Both the position numbers and the translations under genes were made by a program. Of a DNA stretch of 55,900 nucleotides, positions 36,259 through 44,531 are shown in pieces. This stretch comes from Parachlamydiales bacterium. GTDB taxonomy: Bacteria > Chlamydiota > Chlamydiia > Chlamydiales > SM23-39. Location: contig JACVQJ010000024.1 in assembly GCA_015661075.1 (NCBI GenBank), positions 1 to 55,900 on the forward strand. Reading direction: 5' to 3'. Below the pieces are notes generated by a model, which did not search any database, was not told the DNA's origin, and worked only from the letters and a program-made list of their open reading frames with translations. The first letter of the stretch is position 1. Each line of letters begins with the position of its first letter.

Positions 36259-37356
36259 ATGAACTCGACCAATCGCAAAAACCCTTTTTTCTCGCGCATC
36301 ATCGAGCGCTTTTCTTTGAACAAGAAGGGCTCGACGAAAAAAACGTTTCATCTATCACTGACATCCGCCGGCTCCGCCATTCAATATCAGCCCGGCGACT
36401 GCGTAGGAGTTTTGCCGTCCAACGATCCGGCTGAGGTGAACGAGATTCTCCAAGCTCTTCAACACAAAGGCTCTGAATTCGTCGTAGACCCAGAAAATAA
36501 CGCCCCGATATCTCTATCCGCTTACCTGACGCGAGCGTCCAATCTGCAAAAAACCCATCCATCTCTGCTCAAAATGGCGCAAGAGCACTCTTCGACTCAA
36601 ATAGTACCGGATCCGGAAGCGCCGATGCGTCCGGTGGAGCTGTTCGCTAAAATGTCGCGTATCGCCATTCCTCTTTCCGACATCCCCCGGCTCTTTCTGC
36701 CGCAGCTGCCCCGCTTTTATTCCATTGCCTCCGCGCAAGTGCAATATCCGGAAGAAATCCACCTGACCGTGGCATTGGCCAGCTTCGAATCCAGGGGTCG
36801 CAAGCGCTACGGCGTGGCCTCGCGTTTTTTGTGCCTCGATGCGATCGTAAACGAAACGCCGATCCCCATCTATCTTCAGCCATCGCGCAGCTTTATCCTT
36901 CCAGCCGATTCGAACGCCTCGATCATTCTGGTCGGCTGCGGCACCGGGATTGCTCCCTTGCGCGCATTTTTGCAGCATCGCGTCTCAACGCACGCCAAAG
37001 GGCGAAACTGGCTATTTTTTGGCGAGCGCCATCGCAGCTCTGATTACTATTACGAAGATTTTTTCGAAGCGCTGCGCCAACAAAAAACGCTGCGGCTCGA
37101 TTTGGCCTTTTCACGCGATTCGGCAGAAAAAATCTATGTGCAGCACCGGATGTGGGAGCAGCGCCGGGATCTTTGGGCGTGGCTGCAGGAAGGTGCGTAT
37201 CTCTATGTCTGCGGCGATGCCCAAAATATGGCCATCGACGTCGATTCCACCCTCATCCGGATCGCGATCGATCAGGGATCTATGACAGATGACGAGGCAA
37301 GGCGCTATCTAAAGAAACTACGCGCTGATAAGCGCTATCTGTTAGACGTCTACTAA
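36259..37356 (+). CDS. CysJ-like NADPH flavoprotein reductase without flavodoxin domain
   Basis: A ferredoxin-reductase-type flavoprotein of about 365 residues. An FAD-binding region with the CysJ/CPR connecting domain (YQPGDCVGVLPSNDP; LPRFYSIASAQ for FAD; RYGVASRFLC) is followed by the NADPH domain (VGCGTGIAPLRAFLQHR, FFGERHRSSDYYYEDFF, YLYVCGDAQNMAIDVDSTL). Canonical CysJ has an N-terminal FMN flavodoxin domain, which is absent here, as in the Chlamydia 'cysJ' (CT435). The electron acceptor is unknown. Starts at 36223 or TTG 36196 are possible; 36259 is preferred because the earlier ones run into the divergent gene. Confidence 0.8.
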   Translation: MNSTNRKNPFFSRIIERFSLNKKGSTKKTFHLSLTSAGSAIQYQPGDCVGVLPSNDPAEVNEILQALQHKGSEFVVDPENNAPISLSAYLTRASNLQKTHPSLLKMAQEHSSTQIVPDPEAPMRPVELFAKMSRIAIPLSDIPRLFLPQLPRFYSIASAQVQYPEEIHLTVALASFESRGRKRYGVASRFLCLDAIVNETPIPIYLQPSRSFILPADSNASIILVGCGTGIAPLRAFLQHRVSTHAKGRNWLFFGERHRSSDYYYEDFFEALRQQKTLRLDLAFSRDSAEKIYVQHRMWEQRRDLWAWLQEGAYLYVCGDAQNMAIDVDSTLIRIAIDQGSMTDDEARRYLKKLRADKRYLLDVY

Positions 37357-37863
37357 GACTGTTGTCAAAAGGCAAAAGCACTGCAAGCCGTCGCCGCAGC
37401 CGAAATCAGTCAGACCATCGCCGGATGTCGCGGTAATACCTACTTGCTTTTCAGAGACACTGAGCAAATGGGCGATTTTTCGGCGCATCGACATGATCTT
37501 TTCCTCAAAGCGCGGGCGTTTGCCCTCAATCGTCATCGCCACGTGCACGATCTTTTGTTTCCCCAGCGTCTGGAGCGCGCGCTGTAGATAAACCGTTGAA
37601 TCGGTAATCCCGTCTTTGCGGCAAAGGTCGATCGCGATCCCGCCGAGAATAGGAACGCCGGATAGGGATGTGATCGCATTGCAAATCGCATGCAAAGCAA
37701 CATCGCCGTCGGAGTCTGCGTCGAGACCCGGGACTCCCTCGAAGATGAGAGAGCCAATCACACACGGCTTCGAAGAATCGGCCGGCAAAAATCGATGGCT
37801 GTCTTGGCCGATTCCGGTGCGATAAATCGGAAAGTGGCCGAACTTGTTTTCCATGTTTTCCAT
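37342..37863 (-). CDS. ispF: 2-C-methyl-D-erythritol 2,4-cyclodiphosphate synthase
   Basis: Fifth enzyme of the non-mevalonate isoprenoid pathway, 173 residues. The metal-binding RTGIGQDSHRF (Asp and His), LDADSDGDVALHAICNAI and the C-terminal TATSGDGLTDFGCGDGLQC are present. The typical spelling is GxGxDxHxF and TTxExLGxxGxxEGI, so the C-terminal motif here is divergent, as in the chlamydial CT434. The frame is open to 37881, but that part lies in a palindromic repeat, so the ATG at 37863 is preferred. It supplies precursors for UppS. The 3' end overlaps the reductase gene by 15 bases. Confidence 0.88.
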   Translation of the reverse strand: MENMENKFGHFPIYRTGIGQDSHRFLPADSSKPCVIGSLIFEGVPGLDADSDGDVALHAICNAITSLSGVPILGGIAIDLCRKDGITDSTVYLQRALQTLGKQKIVHVAMTIEGKRPRFEEKIMSMRRKIAHLLSVSEKQVGITATSGDGLTDFGCGDGLQCFCLLTTVLVDV

Positions 37864-37864
37864 A

Positions 37865-37967
37865 ATCTCGCCTTTGTACATTTTTAGGGCCGAATGCCTC
37901 GAAATATTTACCCTCGGAGGGGCAAATAGGCGAGGCAGGCGGCCCTAAAAATGTACAAAGGTGAGAT
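37865..37967. repeat. Palindromic element, family 1, copy 2
   Basis: Arms of 27 bases (37865-37891 and 37941-37967) with one mismatch carry TTTGTACATTTTTAGGGCC. The 49-base centre reads like copy 1 at 18456-18637 (GCCTCG..ATTTACCCTC and its complement) but has no inner insertion. It lies directly before the ispF start codon. Confidence 0.8.
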
Positions 37968-38014
37968 AATGCCAAAAGCCTACCGTTCTTGCAAGAGTTG
38001 AGCAAACGAGCCAG

Positions 38015-39418
38015 CTATCGCAAAACTTCGATCACTTCTTTGGCATCTACGATGCGGACGTCTGGGGGAAGTGTAAGCTGTTTTGGTTTATCGGGGACGA
38101 AAATAACATAGTGCAGTTGAGCGGCAGGATGCCGTTTTACTGGGGGAATGCCTTTATTCTTGAGTTCTTGAATGATTTTATAGATCCATTGAGCTGAAGG
38201 TTTTTTCTCAGTCCATTTCACTTCACCAATGAGGAAATGTTGTCCATCAGGCGATTGAGATAAGACATCCCATTCAGGACCTTGCCCCTGCCAAAAACGT
38301 CCGGCCTGTCCATAAATGGCCTCCCAATTTTCAGAGAGCCTTGGTACGGCTGAACGGCAGAGCTCTTCCCAAGTGGTGGCAAATAGGCCCCCAAGCCCTT
38401 CTTTTAACCATTGGTACCGAACGGATGTAGAAACTTGAGAAAATAGACTTCGCCTCGAAGCGACAATCTTAAACCAAAAACGGAGAAAGGGATCTTTAAT
38501 TTTATACAGGGTTTTTTTAGAATTTTCCGGATCTGTGCCATAGGGAATTTCTCGTTGAATGAGATCCAATTCAATGAGTCTCTCTATAGATCGGCCGAGA
38601 GCTGTCGCAGGCTCGCCCATGCGGCCCGCCACCTCAGAAAGACGATTGGCTCCCAATCCAATCGCATCTAAAATAGGCCTTAGATGGATAGCAGGAGGAG
38701 ACTCTTCATAGAGAAGGCGTTGGGGCTCTTCATTGAGCGGGCCCATAGGATCGAGCACCAATCGATCGATGGTTTCGTAGAGATCGTTTGCCGCTTTGCT
38801 GACCAATTCCCAATACCGGGGAACTCCTCCCCAAATGGCATAAGATTCTACAACGGCTCTGGAGGTTTTGAATTTTAAAGCTTCTAACATATAGCCAATC
38901 GCAATCGGTTGCAGTTTGATCAATTCATCGGCTCTGCCATATAGAGGGGCCGATTCATCCAAAATAGCGCCCTGCATCATTCTCTGAGAAGATCCACACA
39001 GTACGATGACAAGCTTTGCCTTTTTTGCTTCATGGTCGATAAATTTTTGCAAAATACTGGGCAGTTCTGGCGATTCAGAAATAAGATAAGGAAGTTCGTC
39101 GATCACGACAGGGCCTCTCCACCGGATTCGAGAAGCATCTCTGGCCAGTCTCAAGAAAAGAGATTGCCAATCAGGGTACTCTGTTTCAGAAAAACCCAGA
39201 AAAGTCTGTTCAAAAGCCATGGCAAAAAATTTTCTTTGTATGGGCGCAGCAGATTCATCTGCTACGAAATAAACGCCCTTATTTTTCTCTGTCCACTCCA
39301 ATAAGAGGCGTGTTTTACCGACACGCCGGCGCCCCCAAAGTACGGCGAACCCTGCCGTAGGAGAGCGCAAGAGACTATTCAGGCGACTCAGTTCTTTTCT
39401 GCGGTTGACGAACTTCAT
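38015..39418 (-). CDS. Archaeal-type AAA ATPase (COG1672/DUF234-like)
   Basis: A 467-residue P-loop ATPase. Walker A LWGRRRVGKTRLL lies at about 28-40, Walker B-like GPVVIDELPYLI near 105 and sensor-type VIVLCGSSQRMM near 138. A winged-helix region follows (GANRLSEVAGRMGEPATALGRSIERLIELDLIQRE). The C-terminal half is nuclease-like (FLIGEVKWTEKKPS) of the DUF234/PD-(D/E)XK type. Members spread horizontally among bacteria and archaea; function is unknown, possibly DNA- or toxin-related. It is not part of the conserved chlamydial order. The start follows AAGGGGTG. Confidence 0.8.
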   Translation of the reverse strand: MKFVNRRKELSRLNSLLRSPTAGFAVLWGRRRVGKTRLLLEWTEKNKGVYFVADESAAPIQRKFFAMAFEQTFLGFSETEYPDWQSLFLRLARDASRIRWRGPVVIDELPYLISESPELPSILQKFIDHEAKKAKLVIVLCGSSQRMMQGAILDESAPLYGRADELIKLQPIAIGYMLEALKFKTSRAVVESYAIWGGVPRYWELVSKAANDLYETIDRLVLDPMGPLNEEPQRLLYEESPPAIHLRPILDAIGLGANRLSEVAGRMGEPATALGRSIERLIELDLIQREIPYGTDPENSKKTLYKIKDPFLRFWFKIVASRRSLFSQVSTSVRYQWLKEGLGGLFATTWEELCRSAVPRLSENWEAIYGQAGRFWQGQGPEWDVLSQSPDGQHFLIGEVKWTEKKPSAQWIYKIIQELKNKGIPPVKRHPAAQLHYVIFVPDKPKQLTLPPDVRIVDAKEVIEVLR

Positions 39419-39449
39419 GGCACACCCCTTTATTAATGATTATGCAACA

Positions 39450-39476
39450 CAACATAATGTTCTGCAACATAATGTT
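39450..39476. promoter_or_regulatory. Twin 12-base direct repeats upstream of the ATPase gene
   Basis: CAACATAATGTT occurs at 39450-39461 and again at 39465-39476. Each is near-palindromic, and they lie about 30-60 bases before the ATPase start. This is a possible operator. Confidence 0.35.
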
Positions 39477-39632
39477 TACATGCATAAAGGACAGGAAATC
39501 TAAATAACCGAAGAAAACCAAACCACTAACCATTCCCGTCGAGATAGTTGCAACTTTTTTAATACCTTCATACACGAAAATGTGAATCTTGCGTTATCCT
39601 GAAGATTCGCGAATACGTAATTTTGAGGGACA

Positions 39633-41036
39633 GTGGGCGATCTATTGAAAATCAAAGGCGGCAAACCGCTGCAAGGGCAAATCAAGGCGGCTGGCGCAAA
39701 AAACGCAATGACGAAACTGCTCGTCGCCTCGCTGCTCTCGGACAAGAAATGCACATTTCACAATGTGCCGAACATCGGCGATGTCGAAATCACCGTCAAT
39801 TTATGCCGTGAGATTGGATCGGAAGTTCAATGGGACAAAAAAAACCACACTCTGGAAATCGTCACGCATGAATTGAAAACGTCGTATGTACCCCAGCGCT
39901 ACTCGGGATCGAATCGCATTCCGATTCTCATGATCGGCGCGCTCATGGGCCGCACCGACGAGGACATCATCGTCCCGACGCTCGGCGGCGACATGCTGGG
40001 CTCGCGCCCCGTCGACCTTCACATCAACGCCCTGCAAAAGCTGGGCGCGCATATCGAATACCGCGACATGAAAAAAGAGGGCGCTTATCTCGCTCACGCC
40101 CACCATGGGCTTAAGGGCGCGGTGATCAATCTGAATTATCCCTCCGTCGGCGCCACTGAAAATACGATTCTTGCGGCCGTGCGCGCCAAAGGAACGACTT
40201 TAATCAGAAACGCGGCCATCGAGCCTGAAATCATCGATCTGATTCTCTTTTTGCAAAAGCTGGGCGCCAACATTATGGTCGACGTCGACCGGACGATCTG
40301 CATCCAGCATGCGCATCAGTTCCATGAAGTCGAGCATACGATCATGACGGACCGCAACGAAGTGGCGTCCTATGCCATGTGCGCGATCAGCACAAAAGGG
40401 CGCGTGTTCATCGAAGGCGCGGAACATTTGCAAATGATCGCTTTTCTCAATAAGATCCGCGAAATCGGCGGCGGCTTCACCGTCAAACCCAATGGGATCG
40501 AATTTTTCCACAATGGATTGCTCAAAGGAGGCGTTCATATCGAAACCGACGTTCATCCCGGCTTCATGACCGACTGGCAGCAGCCCTTCGTCGTTTTACT
40601 CACGCAAACTTCCGGATGCTCCATTATTCACGAGACCGTATACGAAAACCGCTTCGGTTACGCAGCCACCCTCAAAGAAATGGGAGCGGATATCGAGCTT
40701 TTCACCCAATGCCTCGGCGGCAAAACCTGCCGCTTCGCCGCATGTAACCACCACCACAGCCTCGTCGTCAAAGGACCCTCCCCGCTGCATGCCAAAGAGA
40801 TCGCCATCCCCGATCTGCGCGCCGGCTTCGCCTATGTGATGGCCGCCCTTCTCGCGCCCGAGGTCAGTACGATTTCCAATGTGGACTTTTTGGATCGGGG
40901 ATATGAAGACCTCGTCGGAAAGCTGACCGCGCTCGGCGCTGACATCACCCGCGTTGTCCAGCCTAAAAAGCATCCGGAAAAAACCAAAACCGCCCTGCAT
41001 CATCTTCTGGCCGAAAAATCGCTGACCCCGGTTTGA
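39633..41036 (+). CDS. murA: UDP-N-acetylglucosamine 1-carboxyvinyltransferase with Asp for Cys in the active site
   Basis: First committed enzyme of peptidoglycan synthesis. The 467-residue protein has GAKNAMTKLL near the N terminus (Lys23-Asn24, substrate-binding) and the second-domain features of the EPSP-synthase fold. The active-site loop reads TLGGDMLGSRPVDLH: Asp120 stands where most MurA enzymes have the Cys attacked by fosfomycin. The same Cys-to-Asp change is known from C. trachomatis MurA and explains natural fosfomycin resistance there. The GTG start at 39633 follows GAGGGA. It equals CT455. In C. trachomatis it adjoins argS; here an island of 8.5 kb lies between. Confidence 0.93.
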   Translation: MGDLLKIKGGKPLQGQIKAAGAKNAMTKLLVASLLSDKKCTFHNVPNIGDVEITVNLCREIGSEVQWDKKNHTLEIVTHELKTSYVPQRYSGSNRIPILMIGALMGRTDEDIIVPTLGGDMLGSRPVDLHINALQKLGAHIEYRDMKKEGAYLAHAHHGLKGAVINLNYPSVGATENTILAAVRAKGTTLIRNAAIEPEIIDLILFLQKLGANIMVDVDRTICIQHAHQFHEVEHTIMTDRNEVASYAMCAISTKGRVFIEGAEHLQMIAFLNKIREIGGGFTVKPNGIEFFHNGLLKGGVHIETDVHPGFMTDWQQPFVVLLTQTSGCSIIHETVYENRFGYAATLKEMGADIELFTQCLGGKTCRFAACNHHHSLVVKGPSPLHAKEIAIPDLRAGFAYVMAALLAPEVSTISNVDFLDRGYEDLVGKLTALGADITRVVQPKKHPEKTKTALHHLLAEKSLTPV

Positions 41037-41046
41037 CTGCCATGGA

Positions 41047-41220
41047 TATACACAAACCACCTGAAAAATCGGGAATTGGGCAAGGAGTTGCCCTGGTTTT
41101 GAGCCAGGCTTTGCCGGCGCCGAAACAGCTCAGCTTGAATAAGCTGAGCGATGCAGGCGGGTTCAAAAACAGCGGCTAACGACGACGCCGAAAACCGATT
41201 TTTCAGGTTGTTTGTGTATA
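41047..41220. repeat. Fold-back element C between murA and an ATPase gene
   Basis: Arms of 26 bases (41047-41072 and 41195-41220) with one mismatch, reading TATACACAAACCACCTGAAA, enclose about 120 bases. The centre has an inner hairpin CTCAGCTTGAATAAGCTGAG and looser pairing on either side. It fills the space between the convergent genes. Confidence 0.75.
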
Positions 41221-41224
41221 CTCT

Positions 41225-42529
41225 TCAGGATTTAAATGGAAATCGAGAGATGAGATATAGCGGGCAATTATAAATATCGCCATCGTGTTTTAGATTCATG
41301 GTTGTGGCACGGATAAGTTTAGCGGGAGAATATTTTTGGTTATAAACAATCAGACTCTTTTTTTTCTGACTGGGTCCGGATTTCACTTCCAGTGGATAGA
41401 TCTCGTGGTCTTCTTCGATCAGGAAATCAATTTCCGCTATTCCTTCGCTGGCCCAGTAATAAGGCTCTTTGCACCGCCTGGCTATCAACTCTTGCGCTAC
41501 ATAATTCTCGGTAAGCGCTCCTTTAAATTCCGTAAACAGAAGATCCCCATCGATGACGGTTTGTGGAGAAAGATTACCTTGTGCGCCGAGCAGACCTACG
41601 TCTGCTAAAAAGATCTTGAAAATGTTACTATCGGCATAAGCACTGAGCGGAAATTTTGGAGATTCTACCAAAAAGCTTTTATGGATGAGTCCTGCATCAG
41701 AGAGCCACTGGATGGCGTCTTCATAATCTCTTCCTCTCGCGCTTTTTCTAATCGCAGCAAAGATAAACTTTTTGTTTTCTTTTGCCAACTGACGGTGAAC
41801 CTGTTTCCAAACAGTTGTGATCTTCATGATCTCATTAAACGGCGCGTGTTTGGCGAAATCTTTTTCATAAGCATTTAAGATTTCCAACTGAATTTCTCTG
41901 ACAACATTCAGACTTTCGTTCTTGACATATTCAGCAACAGCTTCAGGCATTCCGCCAATGAAGAAATAAAGTTTAAGTAGCTGGATTAATTTCTCGTGAA
42001 TGGGCGTTGGAATCGGCTCATAAGTATGATATTCCTCCAGGAATCGACATGTCTTTTCCTGGCCTAAGGCCACGAGAAATTCGAAAAAGGTCATCGGATA
42101 CATATGAAGAAAATTGACTTTCCCAACAGGAAAGCCCTTTTCTCCCGCGGTTTTTACGCCTAAAAGCGACCCTGCAGCCACAACGTGATACTCATTAGCA
42201 TCCTCGCAAAAGTATTTCAGGCTATTGAGCGCCTTGGGACACTCCTGAATTTCATCCAGGACCAGAAGAGTATGGAGCGGCTCTATATCCACTTCAGTAT
42301 GTATGCTTAATATCTTTATGAGCTGTTTTGGGTCGAGAGTACCTTCGAAATATTGGGCTAGTTTTTCATCCTTTTCAAAATTCAGATAGGCGATCTTCTT
42401 ATAAGAGGTTTGGCCAAAATGCTTCAAAGCATACGTTTTGCCAACCTGCCTGGCTCCGTTTAATATTAAAGGCTTGCGTCGGCTTGAGCTCTTCCAGCTT
42501 CCAAGTAACTGATATATATCTCGTAACAT
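41225..42529 (-). CDS. AAA_14/DUF4143-type ATPase
   Basis: A 434-residue protein with Walker A LILNGARQVGKTYALKHFG and Walker B LLVLDEIQECPKALNSLKYF. The typical VVAAGSLLGV and the LHMYPMTFFEFL patch (family motif YPLSFxEFL) are also present. The C-terminal DUF4143 region has TENYVAQEL and AEIDFLIEEDHEIYPLEVKSG, a PD-(D/E)XK-like nuclease motif. These ATPases are mobile and common in symbionts; function is unknown. The ATG at 42529 is preferred over a TTG at 42547. It is unrelated to the ATPase left of murA except for the shared ATPase-plus-nuclease layout. Confidence 0.85.
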   Translation of the reverse strand: MLRDIYQLLGSWKSSSRRKPLILNGARQVGKTYALKHFGQTSYKKIAYLNFEKDEKLAQYFEGTLDPKQLIKILSIHTEVDIEPLHTLLVLDEIQECPKALNSLKYFCEDANEYHVVAAGSLLGVKTAGEKGFPVGKVNFLHMYPMTFFEFLVALGQEKTCRFLEEYHTYEPIPTPIHEKLIQLLKLYFFIGGMPEAVAEYVKNESLNVVREIQLEILNAYEKDFAKHAPFNEIMKITTVWKQVHRQLAKENKKFIFAAIRKSARGRDYEDAIQWLSDAGLIHKSFLVESPKFPLSAYADSNIFKIFLADVGLLGAQGNLSPQTVIDGDLLFTEFKGALTENYVAQELIARRCKEPYYWASEGIAEIDFLIEEDHEIYPLEVKSGPSQKKKSLIVYNQKYSPAKLIRATTMNLKHDGDIYNCPLYLISRFPFKS

Positions 42530-42593
42530 ATCTTTATAATAAACCAATTTTCATATAAAAAACAACCGATTCATTCACAAAACGTGTCAATCT

Positions 42594-42652
42594 TCCACGT
42601 TTTTCGTTGGAAAAACGTGTTAGTCATCCACGTTTTCCGTTGGAAAAACGTG
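42594..42652. repeat. Two tandem 26-base hairpins
   Basis: TCCACGTTTTTCGTTGG continues to AAAAACGTG at 42594-42619 and recurs at 42627-42652 with one difference. Each copy folds as CACGTTTTTC-GTTG-GAAAAACGTG. They lie between the divergent ATPase and Inc-like genes, with no T-tract. Confidence 0.65.
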
Positions 42653-42766
42653 GTGGCGTCACACAAACCACTTAACTTACCGCAATGAAATGGCGTCCAT
42701 TAAAACGCCCTTATATATTAATTGCCTATCCCTTATAATAAACGCACAACAAGCAACGAGGAAAGT

Positions 42767-43345
42767 ATGTCCGCAACACCAACAGCCCCACCCAGCTCTG
42801 CCACTCATACACAAAGTCTTGGGACTCAGATAAAGACCTTTTGGGGTCGACATCGAGTTGAAATATTGTCAACTTTGGCCGGTGCTGGAAAAATTACCGC
42901 TGTAGCTTTGATAGCAATGTGCATTCTTCTTTCTTGCTTGGGTGCCCCCTTGGTTGGCTTGGCCGTTTTCGCCATAATAAACGGTATTGGAGCATTTGCA
43001 GCCGTCTCAGCAGTATTTATTGCTGTACTATTTGTTGAGGATAAATACTTTCCAAGAACAACCCCCTCAATTCTTCAACACCGACTAGATCCAAAAATCC
43101 GCAAGAATGCTCTTAAAATAGTAAATATCTCAGAAATAGATTCGCTAGATAACACGAAACTCGAAGATAGCTATCAAACAATTAGAAATGATTTGGTGAG
43201 AAGACAATCTCTTGTACCGGAGTTTCAACTATTAATAAACGATCTAGATAATGCATATAGAACGCTTTGTCAAGCCATCAACCATACCCCATCCGCGAAA
43301 CCACTAACCCAACATCCCACATCAAAAGTCGAACAACTCGATTAA
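42767..43345 (+). CDS. Inc-like bilobed membrane protein
   Basis: A 192-residue protein starting at 42767 behind a strong GAGGAAAGT. The first 45 residues are polar and Ser/Thr/Pro-rich without signal peptide. Two long hydrophobic segments follow at about 42-70 and 72-95 (TAVALIAMCILLSCLGAPLVGL, AVFAIINGIGAFAAVSAVFIAV), then an 85-residue polar helical tail. This is the Inc architecture, which puts both ends in the host cytosol after type III secretion. It precedes epmB, and part of its 3' end with the following intergenic bases is repeated at 48119-48150. Function is inferred from shape. Confidence 0.7.
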   Translation: MSATPTAPPSSATHTQSLGTQIKTFWGRHRVEILSTLAGAGKITAVALIAMCILLSCLGAPLVGLAVFAIINGIGAFAAVSAVFIAVLFVEDKYFPRTTPSILQHRLDPKIRKNALKIVNISEIDSLDNTKLEDSYQTIRNDLVRRQSLVPEFQLLINDLDNAYRTLCQAINHTPSAKPLTQHPTSKVEQLD

Positions 43346-43367
43346 AACACAAACAAGCCTTCAATAA

Positions 43368-43388
43368 TTAGCGAAAATATTTCGTTAA
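43368..43388 (+). promoter_or_regulatory. 21-base palindrome (possible operator) before epmB
   Basis: TTAGCGAAAATATTTCGTTAA is an almost perfect palindrome. A TATAAT follows at 43394-43399, and the epmB ATG is at 43410. The same block is conserved in the second, broken copy at 48551-48571, with one base changed. Confidence 0.5.
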
Positions 43389-43409
43389 GTCTTTATAATT
43401 GTAAGCAAT

Positions 43410-44384
43410 ATGAATCCCGCTCCTCCATTATGGCGCCAGATCCAGCGGCAAAATTTCCACCGTCTGACTGATCTCGCCGATTTTCTTCGATTATCCCCCG
43501 ATCAGCGCGCGCGCCTGCACCATCATTCTGCATTCGCATTCAGTTTGCCTCGCCGCATCGCTCAAAAAATGGCCAAAAAAACTCTGAACGATCCGTTGAT
43601 TCGGCAATTCGTTCCCCTAATCGATGAATCCATCCCTGCCGCTGATTTTTGCCCAGATCCAGTGAATGACCTTGCGTTCCGCCGCCATGCCAAGCTACTC
43701 CATAAATACCACGGCCGCGTTCTCATTCTTACTTCTAGTGCCTGTGCCATGCATTGCCGCTTTTGTTTCCGTCAAAATTTTCCTTACGAGACGCAAAATC
43801 AGGACTTTTCCAGCGAGCTGGACCAGATCCGCAATGACCCCCGCATGGAGGAAGTGATTTTGAGCGGAGGCGATCCTCTATCACTATCGAACGAATCGCT
43901 GGGCAAGTTATTTTTTCAACTCGCCGCGATTCCGCATGTTAAGCGCATACGGATCCACTCCCGCTTTCCCATCGGCATCCCCGAAAGGATCGATGAAGGG
44001 CTGCTTTCCATTTTCGCAAAGCACCCTCAGCAAGTCATTTTCGTCCTTCACATCAACCACGTCGCCGAACTCGACTCCGACATCTTGCACGCCCTCCGCC
44101 ATCTGCAGCAATTGGGCATCCCCCTGCTCAGCCAGTCCGTACTATTGAACGGCGTCAATGACGATGAAATGACTCTACGCATTTTATACAGCGCCCTCAT
44201 CAATGCCGGCATCATTCCCTATTATCTGCATCTGCTCGACCGGGTCGACGGGAGCACCCACTTCGAAGTATCGGCCGCTCGAGGGCGCCAACTCATCCAA
44301 GACCTACGAAACCACCTGCCCGGATATGCCGTGCCCCGGCTGGTTCAGGAAATCGCAGGCCAGCCTAGCAAAACATTGATGTAA
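43410..44384 (+). CDS. epmB: EF-P lysine-34 beta-lysylation enzyme (lysine 2,3-aminomutase-like)
   Basis: Radical-SAM enzyme of 324 residues that makes (R)-beta-lysine for attachment to elongation factor P by EpmA. The iron-sulfur Cys triad is CAMHCRFC (Cys112, Cys116, Cys119). EEVILSGGDPLSLSNESLGKL, RIRIHSRFPIGIPERI and the C-terminal PLP-binding region ending GQPSKTLM are typical for EpmB/YjeK. Neither EF-P nor EpmA is in the window. The promoter, first codons and last 80 codons are duplicated downstream of the HECT-domain gene. Confidence 0.92.
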   Translation: MNPAPPLWRQIQRQNFHRLTDLADFLRLSPDQRARLHHHSAFAFSLPRRIAQKMAKKTLNDPLIRQFVPLIDESIPAADFCPDPVNDLAFRRHAKLLHKYHGRVLILTSSACAMHCRFCFRQNFPYETQNQDFSSELDQIRNDPRMEEVILSGGDPLSLSNESLGKLFFQLAAIPHVKRIRIHSRFPIGIPERIDEGLLSIFAKHPQQVIFVLHINHVAELDSDILHALRHLQQLGIPLLSQSVLLNGVNDDEMTLRILYSALINAGIIPYYLHLLDRVDGSTHFEVSAARGRQLIQDLRNHLPGYAVPRLVQEIAGQPSKTLM

Positions 44385-44531
44385 AATATTAAGCTCTATA
44401 TATTTAAATATATAATATCGCTATTTTACAATTATTAATTAGATAAAATAATTAGATAAAGTATTTACTTTAATTCGATATTTAGTTAAACTTATATATA
44501 TATATAGATATTAACTAAAGGTAGATGTTTT

